From Blastococcus xanthinilyticus (GTDB lineage: Bacteria; Actinomycetota; Actinomycetes; Mycobacteriales; Geodermatophilaceae), in assembly GCF_008124835.1 (NCBI RefSeq), contig NZ_VNHW01000004.1:1-64000 (forward strand): DNA of 64,000 nucleotides. Direction: 5' to 3'. Numbering within the stretch: the stretch's first letter is position 1; the number at the start of each line of letters is the position of its first letter. Made by a program: the position numbers and the translations under genes. Positions 1 through 8,822 of the stretch are shown here, in pieces. The notes under the pieces were generated by a model. That model had not been told where the DNA came from. It searched no databases and was given only the letters and a program-made list of their open reading frames with translations.

Positions 1-119
1 GAGGGGCCGACCAGCACGAGGAACTCGCCGTCGGCGATCTCCAGATCGAGCCCGTCGACCGACGGGCGGTCCGCCCCCGGGTAGACGAGCGTCGCGTGAT
101 CGAAGGTGATGGCGGCCAT
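1..119 (-). CDS. ABC transporter ATP-binding protein, N-terminal fragment
   Basis: Only the first 39 codons or so lie in the window; the gene runs off the left edge. The visible N-terminus (MAAITFDHATLVYPGAD, then a DLEIADGEFLVLVGPS stretch) matches the start of sugar-importer ATPases of the MsiK/UgpC/MalK type and stops at the beginning of the Walker A loop. The ATG at 117-119 is preceded on its mRNA by a GAGGAAGG ribosome binding site. It is transcribed away from the sugar importer genes that start at 476, so it probably supplies the ATPase for that importer, although MsiK-type ATPases can serve several transporters. Confidence 0.8.
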   Translation of the reverse strand, partial: MAAITFDHATLVYPGADRPSVDGLDLEIADGEFLVLVGP

Positions 120-475
120 GGGTCCCTTCCTCGATGAGTGGTGGGTCACTCTGGCACGGCGGGTGACCCGGTGACCACCACGGTCCCACCGGACTCCCCG
201 ACCGTGTCACGGCCGGGCACCCCCCTCCGGACGACCGGCGCGCACCGAGGGGGAGACATTGTGAGAGCGCTCCCATATGCTCCGCGTCACAGTGCCCCCG
301 GACGGGCGAAAGACCGCTCGGGGGCTTCATAACGGTTACGGCACTGTTCCGGCTGGAGGCCTTCCAGCGCCGCTAAGGTCCCCGGACGGACGTGGCGGCC
401 GCCACCTGGGAACCGGGTGCCGAGCACAGGGCCACGCAGCGCGGCAGAGCAGCCGCAGAACTCTGGAGGAACGAC
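120..475. promoter_or_regulatory. Divergent regulatory region of the sugar importer locus
   Basis: These 356 bases hold no convincing gene. They separate the divergent ATPase and binding-protein genes and contain the LacI-type operator at 262-275. A slightly A+T-richer patch around 328-349 could hold the rightward promoter, but no clear -35/-10 pair can be assigned by eye. A GGAGGA ribosome binding site at 465-470 serves the ATG at 476. Confidence 0.55.
262..275. promoter_or_regulatory. LacI-family (CebR-like) operator
   Basis: The 14-mer TGAGAGCGCTCCCA is a near-perfect inverted repeat around a central CG. It differs by one base from TGGGAGCGCTCCCA, the operator known for the cellobiose/cellotriose repressor CebR of Streptomyces. 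It lies about 200 bases upstream of the binding-protein gene and about 140 from the divergent ATPase gene, a fitting place for a sugar-responsive repressor. The repressor gene itself is not in the window. Confidence 0.7.
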
Positions 476-1855
476 ATGACCATGCGTGCGAGAGGACGCC
501 GATCGGCGGTCCTGGCCGGGGGCCTGGGCGTCGCCCTGGTGCTCGCCGGCTGCGGTGCCGACGAGATCGACGGCGGTGGCGGCGGCGGCGCCGAGGCGGC
601 CGCCGACTCGGAAATCGACTGCGCTCCCTACGAGGAGTTCGGCGACCTGGAGGGCGAGACGGTCACCGTCTACACCTCGATCGTCGACCCCGAGGACCAG
701 CCGCACATCGACTCCTACGTGCCGTTCGAGGAGTGCACCGGCGTCGACGTGCAGTACGAGGGCTCGCGCGAGTTCGAGGCGCAGCTCGTCGTCCGCACCC
801 AGTCGGGCAACGCCCCCGACATCGCCTTCATCCCGCAGCCCGGTCTGCTGGCGAACCTCGTCGCCTCCGGCGACGTCGTCCCGGCACCGGACCAGACCGA
901 GGCGAACGTCGAGGAGTACTGGGACGAGAGCTGGAAGGAGTACGGGACCGTCGACGGCGAGTTCTACGCCGCGCCGCTGGGCGCCAACGCCAAGTCCTTC
1001 GTCTGGTACTCCCCCGCGGCCTTCGAGGAGGCCGGCTACGAGATCCCGCAGACGTGGGACGAGATGATCGCCCTCTCCGAGGAGATCGCCGCCACCGGCG
1101 CCAAGCCGTGGTGCGCGGGCATCGGCTCCGGTGACGCCACCGGCTGGCCGGCCACCGACTGGCTGGAGGACGTCGTCCTGCGCCAGGCCGGCCCCGAGGT
1201 CTACGACCAGTGGGTCAACCACGAGATCCCGTTCAACGACCCGCGGATCGTCGAGGCGCTCAACACCGTCGGCGAGATCCTGAAGAACCCCGACTTCGTC
1301 AACGGCGGCCTCGGTGACGTGCAGTCCGTCGCCTCCACCGCCTTCGACGACGCGGCGCTCCCCATCCTCGACGGCAGCTGCTGGATGCACCGCCAGGCGT
1401 CCTTCTACCAGGCCAACTGGCCCGAGGGCACCGAGATCGGAGAGGACGGCGACGTCTTCGCCTTCCCGCTCCCGCCCATCGGCAGCGAGGGCACCCCGCC
1501 GGTGCTCGGCGGTGGCGAGTTCACCGCGGCGTTCAACGACGACCCGGCCACCCAGGCGTTCCAGACGTACCTGTCCTCGCCGGAGTGGGCCAACATCAAG
1601 GCGCAGGTGTCCGGCCCCGGCTGGGTCAGCGCCAACACCGGGCTGGACGTCGACAACCTGGAGTCGCCGATCGACCAGCTGTCGGCCGAGCTGTTCCAGG
1701 ACCCGGAGGCGGTCTTCCGGTTCGACGGGTCGGACCTGATGCCGGGCGAGATCGGCGCCGGGCGGCTCTGGACGGAGCTGACCAGCTGGATCGCGAACGA
1801 CAAGGCCAGCGAGGCCGTCCTCACCGACGTCGAGAACGCGTGGCCCGCGTCCTGA
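476..1855 (+). CDS. Sugar ABC transporter substrate-binding lipoprotein (AglE-like)
   Basis: Encodes a 459-residue extracellular solute-binding protein. The ATG at 476 is chosen because GGAGGA lies 5 bases upstream and it gives a clean lipoprotein signal: basic MTMRARGRR, a hydrophobic stretch, then the lipobox LAGC with Cys at residue 26. A longer reading from 392 would put unrelated sequence before the signal. The mature protein has features of the large carbohydrate-binding family 1 (YTSIVDPEDQ, GNAPDIAFIPQPG) and resembles alpha-glucoside receptors such as AglE more than maltose MalE. It heads an operon with two permeases and would capture an oligosaccharide at the outer face of the membrane. 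The exact sugar is not shown by sequence; the CebR-like operator leaves beta-glucosides possible. Confidence 0.85.
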   Translation: MTMRARGRRSAVLAGGLGVALVLAGCGADEIDGGGGGGAEAAADSEIDCAPYEEFGDLEGETVTVYTSIVDPEDQPHIDSYVPFEECTGVDVQYEGSREFEAQLVVRTQSGNAPDIAFIPQPGLLANLVASGDVVPAPDQTEANVEEYWDESWKEYGTVDGEFYAAPLGANAKSFVWYSPAAFEEAGYEIPQTWDEMIALSEEIAATGAKPWCAGIGSGDATGWPATDWLEDVVLRQAGPEVYDQWVNHEIPFNDPRIVEALNTVGEILKNPDFVNGGLGDVQSVASTAFDDAALPILDGSCWMHRQASFYQANWPEGTEIGEDGDVFAFPLPPIGSEGTPPVLGGGEFTAAFNDDPATQAFQTYLSSPEWANIKAQVSGPGWVSANTGLDVDNLESPIDQLSAELFQDPEAVFRFDGSDLMPGEIGAGRLWTELTSWIANDKASEAVLTDVENAWPAS

Positions 1856-1917
1856 CGTCCGACACCCGAGAGCCCAGCCGGCCGCACGGCTGACCGGGCG
1901 CTCACCCACCCCGGACG

Positions 1918-1950
1918 CCGGGGGGCGGCAGCGACGCTGCCGCCCCCCGG
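1918..1950 (+). terminator. Strong hairpin between binding-protein and permease genes
   Basis: The bases at 1918-1933 (CCGGGGGGCGGCAGCG) are exactly complementary to 1935-1950, a 16-base perfect inverted repeat with almost no loop. There is no U-tract. Such hairpins after binding-protein genes commonly stabilise the upstream mRNA end or partly stop transcription, so that the receptor is made in excess over the permeases. Confidence 0.65.
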
Positions 1951-1980
1951 CTTCCCCCGTCGAGGGAGAGGTCGCCACCG

Positions 1981-2970
1981 GTGGAGTGGTTACTGGAAGC
2001 GAACACCGCGGGGCACAAGTTCGCCCTCATGGCGATCGCCATCCTGCTGTTCGCCGTCGTCATGGGCGGCATCCTGTTCGCCGTCGACCGGCCCAAGCGG
2101 GTCCCGACCTGGGTCGTGGTGGCCGGCTTCCTGGGCCCGACGCTGCTGCTGCTGGTGGTCGGTCTGGTCTACCCGGCCCTGTCGACCATCCGCGGATCGT
2201 TCTACGACAAGACCGGTGACGAGTTCATCGGCCTGGACAACTACGCCCGGATCTTCACCGACGACGGCTTCCAGCGGGTGCTGCTCAACACGGCGCTGTG
2301 GGTGGTCCTCGTCCCGCTGGTCACCACCGCCCTCGGCCTCGTCTACGCCTACCTCGTCGACCGCACCCGGTTCGAGTCGCTGGCCAAGGCGCTGGTGTTC
2401 CTGCCCATGGCGATCTCCATGGTCGGCGCGGGCGTGATCTGGAGGTTCGTCTACGAGTTCCGCCCCGATCAGCCTGGCGTGAACCAGATCGGCCTGCTCA
2501 ACCAGTTGCTGGTCCTGGTCGGGATCGAACCCCAGCAGTTCCTGCTGACCGCGCCGGCAAACACGCTCTACCTGATCGTCGTGATGATCTGGATCCAGGC
2601 CGGCTTCGCGATGACCGTCCTCTCCGCCGCGATCAAGGCCATCCCCGACGACGTCGTGGAGGCCGCCCGGCTCGACGGCGTCGGCGGCTTCCAGATGTTC
2701 CGCTACGTCACCGTGCCGAGCATCCGGCCGGCCCTCGTCGTGGTGCTCACCACGATCGCCATCGTGACCCTGAAGGTCTTCGACGTGGTCCGCACGATGA
2801 CCGGCGGGAACTTCGGCACGAGCGTCGTGGCCAACGAGTTCTACACGCAGGCGTTCCGCCAGTTCAACTTCGGGCTCGGCGCCGCGCTGGCGGTCCTCCT
2901 GTTCGTCCTGGTGGTGCCGATCATCGCCTACAACGTGCGCCAGCTGCGCCTGTCCGAGGAGATCCGATGA
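1981..2970 (+). CDS. Sugar ABC transporter permease (AglF-like)
   Basis: A 329-residue inner-membrane permease of the MalF class. It begins at GTG 1981 after a GAGGGAGAGG stretch. The N-terminus has a first membrane helix near residues 14-34, then a helix typical of MalF-type permeases (WVVVAGFLGPTLLLLVVGLV), and the protein carries the inner-membrane EAA loop (EAARLDGVGGFQMFRYV) that contacts the ATPase. A loop containing YEFRPDQPGVNQIGLLNQ is characteristic of alpha-glucoside permeases. Its stop codon overlaps the start of the second permease. Confidence 0.88.
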   Translation: MEWLLEANTAGHKFALMAIAILLFAVVMGGILFAVDRPKRVPTWVVVAGFLGPTLLLLVVGLVYPALSTIRGSFYDKTGDEFIGLDNYARIFTDDGFQRVLLNTALWVVLVPLVTTALGLVYAYLVDRTRFESLAKALVFLPMAISMVGAGVIWRFVYEFRPDQPGVNQIGLLNQLLVLVGIEPQQFLLTAPANTLYLIVVMIWIQAGFAMTVLSAAIKAIPDDVVEAARLDGVGGFQMFRYVTVPSIRPALVVVLTTIAIVTLKVFDVVRTMTGGNFGTSVVANEFYTQAFRQFNFGLGAALAVLLFVLVVPIIAYNVRQLRLSEEIR

Positions 2971-3887
2971 CGACCACGACCCCGGTCATGGCGCCCGTCC
3001 CCGGGGAGGCGGACACCCGCGGCCGGGTGCACTCCCGCGCCGAGCGGGCCCAGAAGCGGCTCACCTCCCGCACCGCGTCGGTGGCTGCGATCGTCATCGC
3101 CGTCCTGTGGACCGTGCCGACGTTCGGGTTGCTCCTGACGTCCTTCCGCCCCGAGCTCGACATCCGACGCTCGGGCTGGTGGTCGATGTTCACCGACCCC
3201 CAGTTCACCGTCGACAACTACAACCAGGTGCTCTACGGCGGGGGGACCGACTTCGCCACCCTCTTCGTCAACAGCCTGGTCATCACGCTGCCCTCCGTCG
3301 TCATCCCGATCACGCTGGCGCTGCTGGCCGCCTACGCCTTCGCCTGGATCCCGTTCAAGGGCCGCAGCGTCCTGTTCGTCGCGGTCTTCGCCCTGCAGAT
3401 CGTGCCGCTCCAGGTCACCCTGATCCCGCTGCTGAGCCTGTACGTCGACAGCGGACTGGCCGGCTCGTTCTGGACGGTCTGGCTCTCGCACTCGATGTTC
3501 GCGCTGCCGCTGGCGATCTTCCTGCTGCACAACTTCATGAGGGAGATCCCGCCCTCGCTGGTGGAGGCGGCGCGCATGGACGGCGCCGGGCACGTGAAGA
3601 TCTTCTTCCAGGTGCTGCTCCCGCTGCTGACCCCGGCGATCGCCGCCTTCGGGGTGTTCCAGTTCCTGTGGGTGTGGAACGACCTGCTGGTCTCGCTCAC
3701 CTTCGCCAGCAGCCCTGACACCGTTCCGCTGACCGTCCGCCTGGCCGACATGGTCGGTAGCCGCGGCTCCGACTGGTACCTGCTGGCGGCCGGCGCCTTC
3801 GTCGCCATGGTGGTCCCGTTGATCGTGTTCGTCGCCCTGCAGCGCTTCTTCGTCCGCGGCCTGCTGGCCGGCAGCGTGAAGGGCTGA
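2967..3887 (+). CDS. Sugar ABC transporter permease (AglG/MalG-like)
   Basis: A 306-residue second permease of the importer. Its ATG overlaps the stop of the first permease (ATGA at 2967-2970), so the two are translationally coupled. It has a long polar N-terminus, a first helix (VAAIVIAVLWTVPTFGLLLTS), and the MalG-type EAA loop (EAARMDGAGHVKIFFQVLLP). The C-terminus RFFVRGLLAGSVKG is typical of MalG-class permeases, where it touches the ATPase. It pairs with the preceding permease to form the membrane channel. Confidence 0.88.
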   Translation: MTTTTPVMAPVPGEADTRGRVHSRAERAQKRLTSRTASVAAIVIAVLWTVPTFGLLLTSFRPELDIRRSGWWSMFTDPQFTVDNYNQVLYGGGTDFATLFVNSLVITLPSVVIPITLALLAAYAFAWIPFKGRSVLFVAVFALQIVPLQVTLIPLLSLYVDSGLAGSFWTVWLSHSMFALPLAIFLLHNFMREIPPSLVEAARMDGAGHVKIFFQVLLPLLTPAIAAFGVFQFLWVWNDLLVSLTFASSPDTVPLTVRLADMVGSRGSDWYLLAAGAFVAMVVPLIVFVALQRFFVRGLLAGSVKG

Positions 3888-3953
3888 GGAAGGACCCCCT
3901 CCTCGCCACCCCTCGCACGCTCGGGGCGGTGCCCGGGAGGGGGCCAGAGCGAC

Positions 3954-3991
3954 GAGAGGGGCCCCGGACCGATCGGTCCGGGGCCCCTCTC
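3954..3991. terminator. 38-base perfect palindrome, bidirectional terminator
   Basis: The 19 bases from 3954 are exactly complementary to the 19 that follow, centred on GATC at 3971-3974. The palindrome sits between the convergent sugar permease and wag31 genes, ending 14 bases from the wag31 stop. A bidirectional rho-independent-like terminator lacking a U-tract is the simplest reading. Confidence 0.7.
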
Positions 3992-4005
3992 GTGTGCGCT
4001 ACGGG

Positions 4006-4731
4006 TCAGGCGTGCTGGTTCTGCCGGCCCGCCGCCGCCGGCTCGGCGGAGCCGCGGTTGTCCAGGTCGCGCAGGTGCGACTCGAGGTAGGACCGCAGCC
4101 GGGTGCGGTACTCCCGCTCGAACGTGCGCAGCTCCTCGATCTTGCGCTCCAGGCTGCTGCGCTTCTCCTCCAGCGAGCCCATCACCTCGACGTGGCGCCG
4201 TTCGGCGTCCTGGTCCAGCGCCGCGGCCTTGGCCCGGGCCTCGCGCTCCACCGTCTCGGCGCGGGTACGGGCGTCGCCCATCATCGAGTCGGCCCGGTGC
4301 TTGGCCTCGGCGACCATCTGCTCGCTCTTGGTGCGGGCCTCGGTCATGAGGCGCTCGCTGTTGGTCTTCGCGCCGCTGAGCATCTGCTCGGCCTGGGTCT
4401 TCGCCTCGTTGACGTAGCGGTCGGCGGTCTCGGTGGCCAGCGCCAGCATCCGCGAGGCGCGGGCGCTGTCGTCCTCCCGCGGCTGCTGCACCGGGGGCGG
4501 CGGGGGCGCGGCCACCGGCGCGGCGGGTGCGGCGGCCTCGGGCCGCTCCTCGGTGCGGGCCACCGCACGGCCGGCGGTGGCGCGCAGCTCGTTGTTCTCC
4601 TCGATCAGGCGGGCCAGCTCGGCCTCGACCACATCGAGGAAGGCGTCGACCTCGTCCTCGTCGTAGCCCCGCTTGCCGATCGGCGGCTTCTTGAAGACGA
4701 CGTTGTGCACGTCGGCAGGCGTCAGGGGCAT
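4006..4731 (-). CDS. wag31: Wag31/DivIVA polar growth protein
   Basis: A 241-residue cytoplasmic coiled-coil protein. The N-terminus [20 protein letters not shown] followed by [13 protein letters not shown] is the conserved DivIVA/Wag31 lipid-binding domain. A proline-rich linker (about residues 65-85) leads to a long coiled coil rich in Ala, Glu and Arg. In actinobacteria this essential protein marks the growing poles and recruits the cell wall machinery, and it is phosphorylated by PknA in mycobacteria. A GAGGTGA site precedes the ATG. It lies at the distal end of the dcw cluster, as in M. tuberculosis (Rv2145c). Confidence 0.95.
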   Translation of the reverse strand: MPLTPADVHNVVFKKPPIGKRGYDEDEVDAFLDVVEAELARLIEENNELRATAGRAVARTEERPEAAAPAAPVAAPPPPPVQQPREDDSARASRMLALATETADRYVNEAKTQAEQMLSGAKTNSERLMTEARTKSEQMVAEAKHRADSMMGDARTRAETVEREARAKAAALDQDAERRHVEVMGSLEEKRSSLERKIEELRTFEREYRTRLRSYLESHLRDLDNRGSAEPAAAGRQNQHA

Positions 4732-4831
4732 CGCAGGTCACCTCGGGTCGGACGGCGGGAACAGGACGACTCCGGACGGGCTGCGGCGGCGCGCGCCCGC
4801 CCGGAGTTCCCGGCCCCGGGGGATTCAGTGG

Positions 4832-5119
4832 TCATGCGAGTCTGAGCGTGATGCTCCGGAGGATCACCACGGCGATCAGCAGCACCATAAACCCGAGGTC
4901 GAGTCGAATGGACCCCAGGTTCAGCGGTGGGATGACCTTGCGCAGGGCCTTGAGCGGCGGGTCGGTGGTCGAGTACACGACCTCGAGCCCGGCCGCGACC
5001 AGGCCCGACGGGCGCCAGCTGCGCGCCAGCACCATCACCCAGTCGACGACGAACCGCGCGAAGAGCAGGACGAGGAAGACGAGCAGCACCGAGGAGACGA
5101 TCTGCCAGAAAAGAGACAC
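4832..5119 (-). CDS. YggT family membrane protein
   Basis: A 95-residue integral membrane protein starting at GTG 5119. It has an N-terminal helix (about residues 6-22), a conserved central section (FARFVVDWVMVLARSW, then DPPLKALRKVIPPLNLGS) and a second helix at the C-terminus (MVLLIAVVILRSI). This is the YggT pattern. It sits between sepF and wag31 as in most actinobacteria (Rv2146c). The molecular role is unproven; a role in membrane or division-site organisation is inferred from context. Confidence 0.9.
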   Translation of the reverse strand: MSLFWQIVSSVLLVFLVLLFARFVVDWVMVLARSWRPSGLVAAGLEVVYSTTDPPLKALRKVIPPLNLGSIRLDLGFMVLLIAVVILRSITLRLA

Positions 5120-5168
5120 GGGCCCCGCTCGTTCAGGGCACCCGCCGGTGCCGACTCCACTGTGCCCC

Positions 5169-5882
5169 TCAGGACTTCTCGGAGAACCCGCCCTCGCGGA
5201 TCTTCGCCTTGTCCTCGGGGGTCACGGCGACATCCTGCGGGCTCAGCAGGAAGACCTTCGCCGTGACGCGCTCGATACTACCGCGCAGGCCGAAGCTCAG
5301 GCCCGCAGCGAAGTCGACGAGGCGCTTGGCGTCGGCGTCGTCCATCTCGGTGAGGTTCATGATCACCGGCATGCCGTCGCGGAAGCGCTCACCGATGGTG
5401 CGCGCCTCGTTGTACGTCCGCGGGTGCAGCGTGGTGATCCGGTAGGTCTTGGCGACGGGTGCAGACACGGGCTCCGGCTCCGGCTCGGGGGCGACGACCG
5501 GCTCGCGGACCGCGAGGCCCGCAGCGCCGACCGGGCCGCTGTTCATGCCGCCCAGGCGGGCGGCGATGCTGCTGGACCCCGCACCGGTCGGGGCCAGCCC
5601 GAGCGGACGGGCCTGGACCCGGCGCACCGACAGGGGCTCGGGGTCGCGGGCGGTGGACAGCTCGGCGGCGACGGGCTCCGCGTCGGCGTACCCGCCGGCG
5701 AAGTCGTCGTCGTAGGAACGGTCGGCGTAGTCGTCCTCGTAGCGGTCCTCGGCGTAGCCGCCGTAGCGGCGGTCGTGCTCCAGCTCGTCGGACGGGCGGG
5801 AGTCGTACCGGCCGTAGCCCCGGGTGTCGTCGTCCTCGACGAGCCCCAGGTAGATCCCCATCCTCCGCATGGCTCCAGCCAT
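5169..5882 (-). CDS. sepF: Cell division protein SepF
   Basis: A 237-residue protein. The N-terminal amphipathic helix [19 protein letters not shown] is the membrane anchor. A long acidic and tyrosine-rich linker ([24 protein letters not shown]) precedes the C-terminal SepF domain (about residues 150-235; [33 protein letters not shown]). SepF binds FtsZ and tethers the Z ring in actinobacteria, which lack FtsA. It lies downstream of ftsZ, pgeF and yggS in the same direction. Confidence 0.93.
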   Translation of the reverse strand: MAGAMRRMGIYLGLVEDDDTRGYGRYDSRPSDELEHDRRYGGYAEDRYEDDYADRSYDDDFAGGYADAEPVAAELSTARDPEPLSVRRVQARPLGLAPTGAGSSSIAARLGGMNSGPVGAAGLAVREPVVAPEPEPEPVSAPVAKTYRITTLHPRTYNEARTIGERFRDGMPVIMNLTEMDDADAKRLVDFAAGLSFGLRGSIERVTAKVFLLSPQDVAVTPEDKAKIREGGFSEKS

Positions 5883-5973
5883 CGGACCTCCCCCTCTGCT
5901 GGTGTCCTCAGCGTCGCGTCTGCACGATCGTCGTCACATCGTCCCCGGCGGGCCGGGGATCCTGCGGCTCGTG

Positions 5974-6708
5974 TTACTGCTGTGACTCACGTGGCTGGTG
6001 TTCCTCGAACTCACCGCAGGGTAGGGGCCGCGCGCCGAACAGCGCGGTTCCGACACGCACCAGCGTGGCGCCGGCCGCGACGGCGGCCTCGAGGTCCCCG
6101 CTCATGCCGGCCGAGATCTCGACCGCCTCCGGGTGGTCGGCCCGGACCCGCTCGGCCACGGCGGCCAGCCGGGCGAAGGCCGGGCCCGGCTCCTCGTCCC
6201 GCGGGGCCACCGCCATGAGGCCACGCAGCCGCAGCCCCGCCGCCCCGGCCACGGCGTCGGCCAGGGCCGGGACCTCGGCGGGCGACGCGCCGCCGCGGGC
6301 GCCGATCGTGCCCTCGGGGCCGCCGAGATCGACCTGGACGAGCACCCCGACCGGGCGCCCGGCCTCCTGCCCCGCCCGGTCCAGCGTGGCGACCAGCGGG
6401 GCGCGGTCGACCGACTGCACGACCGCACCGGTCCGGGCGACCGCCGCGGCCTTGTTCCGCTGCAGCTGGCCGACGAAGTGCCAGCGGAGCTCGACCTCGG
6501 CGAGCTCGCCGGCCTTGCCGAGCAGCTCCTGCACCCGGTTCTCGCCGAAGTCGCGCTGCCCGAGGGCGGCCAGGGCCCGCACGTCGGCGGCCGGCCAGGT
6601 CTTGCTCACCGCGAGGAGGGCGACCTCCGCCGGGTCCCGCCCGGCAGCGCGGGCCGCCGCGTCGATGCGGGCCCGGACGGCCCGCAGGTTCTCCTCCAGC
6701 CGCGACAT
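5974..6708 (-). CDS. YggS family PLP-binding protein
   Basis: A 244-residue protein of the YggS/PROSC/PLPBP family, a single alanine-racemase-like barrel that holds pyridoxal phosphate and takes part in PLP balance and amino/keto acid homeostasis. The PLP lysine lies in AVSKTWPAADV near residue 35; WHFVGQLQRNKAAAV and GMSGDLEAAVAAGATLVRVG are the other family signatures (the family usually has a GMS.D..A...G.T.VR.G pattern). The start is ATG 6708. The gene lies between pgeF and sepF as in Rv2148c. Confidence 0.92.
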   Translation of the reverse strand: MSRLEENLRAVRARIDAAARAAGRDPAEVALLAVSKTWPAADVRALAALGQRDFGENRVQELLGKAGELAEVELRWHFVGQLQRNKAAAVARTGAVVQSVDRAPLVATLDRAGQEAGRPVGVLVQVDLGGPEGTIGARGGASPAEVPALADAVAGAAGLRLRGLMAVAPRDEEPGPAFARLAAVAERVRADHPEAVEISAGMSGDLEAAVAAGATLVRVGTALFGARPLPCGEFEEHQPRESQQ

Positions 6709-6748
6709 GGGGCCATCCTCGCAGCCGCCGCGCCCGGGCGAGCCGGCG

Positions 6749-7492
6749 CTAGCCGTGCTGCTGGTCGAGCCAGACGAGGCCGGCCTGGCGCCCGGTGACG
6801 CCGTCGCGGCGGTGGGAGAAGAGCGTGCCGTCCTCGACGGTGCAGCGCGGGTCCTGCACCACCTCGGGGATGCCGGCCCGGCGCAGGAGCTGCTCGATGC
6901 CGGCCCGCAGGTCCAGCCCCGGCGTGCCGGTCCTGGTCCGCACCGCCGCCTCGGGCGCCACCCGGGCCACGTCGGCCTGCATCTGCTCGGGCACCTCGTA
7001 GCAGGCCCCGCAGACCGCGGGCCCGAGGAGCGCGCTCACGTGCCGCGCGCGGGCGCCGAGGCTCGCCATCGCGGAGAGCGCGGCCGGGAGGACGCCCTTC
7101 CGGACGCCTTCCCGGCCGGCGTGCACCGCGGCCACGACGCCGGTCTCGGAGTCGGCGAGCAGCACCGGTACGCAGTCGGCGGCCAGCACGGCCAGCACCA
7201 GCCCCGGGGTCGCGGTGACCAGGGCGTCGGTGTCCGCGAGCGGACCCGGCTGCGGCCGGTCGACGACGGCGACGCCCGTGCCGTGCACCTGGTCCATCCA
7301 GACCAGCCGATCCGCGTCGACCCCCAGCTCGCGGGCGACGCGGGCGCGGTTGGCGGCGACGTCGGCCGGGTCGTCCCCGACGTGGTCGCCCAGGTTGAAG
7401 GAGTCGTACGGGGAACGGGAACGGCCGCCCCGCCGGTCGGTGACGACCCTGCGGGGTCGCACCGCCGGCGAGGCGGCCGGGTTGCTGCTCAT
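6749..7492 (-). CDS. pgeF: PgeF/YfiH laccase-domain protein (peptidoglycan editing factor)
   Basis: A 247-residue protein of the family once called polyphenol oxidase or laccase domain. Family signatures are present: VWMDQVHGTGVAVV, VLAADCVPVLLAD, VAAVHAGREGVRKGVL and LGPAVCGACYEV, giving the conserved His/Cys metal-binding set. In E. coli the homologue YfiH removes mis-incorporated amino acids from UDP-MurNAc peptides; purine nucleosidase activity has been shown for other members. The placement next to ftsZ and the mur genes suits the editing role. Confidence 0.9.
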   Translation of the reverse strand: MSSNPAASPAVRPRRVVTDRRGGRSRSPYDSFNLGDHVGDDPADVAANRARVARELGVDADRLVWMDQVHGTGVAVVDRPQPGPLADTDALVTATPGLVLAVLAADCVPVLLADSETGVVAAVHAGREGVRKGVLPAALSAMASLGARARHVSALLGPAVCGACYEVPEQMQADVARVAPEAAVRTRTGTPGLDLRAGIEQLLRRAGIPEVVQDPRCTVEDGTLFSHRRDGVTGRQAGLVWLDQQHG

Positions 7493-7517
7493 CGGGGCCG
7501 ACCTTACGGCCCCCGCG

Positions 7518-8822
7518 TCAGCCCTTCAGGAACTCGGGGATGTCCAGCTCTTCCTCGAAGTCCTCGTTCGACAGCGGCCGGCGCCCGTTGGCCGCCGGTC
7601 CGGGGATCGGCGGCAGCGGCGGGACGGTGATGCCGCCGCCCGGTGCCGGCCGGTTCCCTGCCGCACCCGGTGCCGACGGGGCGAGCCGCTCCCCCGTCAC
7701 CGGCGGTGCGGCCGGCGGCGTGGCCGGCGGTGCGGCGGCGACCGGGGGCGCCGCGGCCACCGGCGGCGCGGCGACCGGGCGCCGGTTCGAGGCGAACGGC
7801 GAGGCTCCGCCGGTCGACAGGTGCCCGGACGTCGTCCCCATCCCCGCGCCGGCCGTCTCCTTGCGGGAGCTCGGCCGGCCACCGTCGAACCCGGCCGCGA
7901 TGACGGTGACCCGCACCTCGTCGCCGAGGGCGTCGTCGATCACCGCCCCGAAGATGATGTTCGCGTCGGCGTGCGCGGCGTCGGAGACCAGCGAGGCGGC
8001 CTCGTTGATCTCGAACAGCCCCAGGTCCGACCCACCGGAGATCGACAGGAGCACGCCGTGGGCGCCCTCCATCGACGCCTCCAGCAGGGGGCTGGCGATC
8101 GCCTGCTCGGCGGCGAGCAGCGCCCGGTTGTCACCGCGCGCGCTGCCGATGCCCATCAGGGCGGAGCCGGCCCCGGACATGACCGACTTGACGTCGGCGA
8201 AGTCCAGGTTGATCAGGCCCGGCGTGGTGATCAGGTCGGTGATGCCCTGGACACCCGACAGCAGGACCTGGTCGGCCGTGCGGAAGGCATCCATGACGCT
8301 GACGTTCCGGTCGCCCAGCTGCAGCAGCCGGTCGTTCGGGATCACGATCAGCGTGTCGCACTCGTTGCGCAGCTCCTCGATGCCCGACTCGGCCTGCACC
8401 GCGCGCCGCTTGCCCTCGAAGGCGAACGGGCGGGTGACGACGCCGATGGTCAGCGCGCCGAGCTTCCGCGCGATCGAGGCGACGACGGGGGCGCCACCGG
8501 TGCCGGTGCCACCGCCCTCGCCCGCGGTCACGAAGACCATGTCGGCGCCCTTGAGCACCTCCTCGATCTCCTCGCGGTGGTCCTCGGCGGCCTGGCGGCC
8601 CACGTCGGGCTGGGCTCCGGCGCCCAGCCCGCGGGTGAGCTCGCGGCCGACGTCGAGCTTGACGTCGGCGTCGCTCATCAGCAGCGCCTGGGCATCGGTG
8701 TTGATCGCGATGAACTCGACCCCCTTGAGGCCGACTTCGATCATGCGATTGACCGCGTTCACCCCGCCGCCGCCGATGCCGACGACCTTGATGACCGCTA
8801 GATAGTTGTGCGGAGGTGTCAT
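7518..8822 (-). CDS. ftsZ: Cell division GTPase FtsZ
   Basis: A 434-residue tubulin homologue that forms the Z ring. The GTP-binding signature GGGTGTG is at residues 103-109, and [17 protein letters not shown] at 13-29 is the N-terminal nucleotide-binding loop. After the globular domain (to about residue 320) comes a Pro/Ala-rich linker and the C-terminal peptide [12 protein letters not shown], which binds SepF and FtsW in actinobacteria. ATG 8822 follows a GGGGAG site with 6 bases of spacing. A 413-base leader separates it from ftsQ. Confidence 0.97.
   Translation of the reverse strand: MTPPHNYLAVIKVVGIGGGGVNAVNRMIEVGLKGVEFIAINTDAQALLMSDADVKLDVGRELTRGLGAGAQPDVGRQAAEDHREEIEEVLKGADMVFVTAGEGGGTGTGGAPVVASIARKLGALTIGVVTRPFAFEGKRRAVQAESGIEELRNECDTLIVIPNDRLLQLGDRNVSVMDAFRTADQVLLSGVQGITDLITTPGLINLDFADVKSVMSGAGSALMGIGSARGDNRALLAAEQAIASPLLEASMEGAHGVLLSISGGSDLGLFEINEAASLVSDAAHADANIIFGAVIDDALGDEVRVTVIAAGFDGGRPSSRKETAGAGMGTTSGHLSTGGASPFASNRRPVAAPPVAAAPPVAAAPPATPPAAPPVTGERLAPSAPGAAGNRPAPGGGITVPPLPPIPGPAANGRRPLSNEDFEEELDIPEFLKG

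Noticed and set aside
287-1978. Long minus-strand frame of 563 codons opposite the sugar-binding protein gene
   Set aside because: It is the antisense shadow of a well-supported gene; its product is Gly/Arg/Val-rich with no family features.
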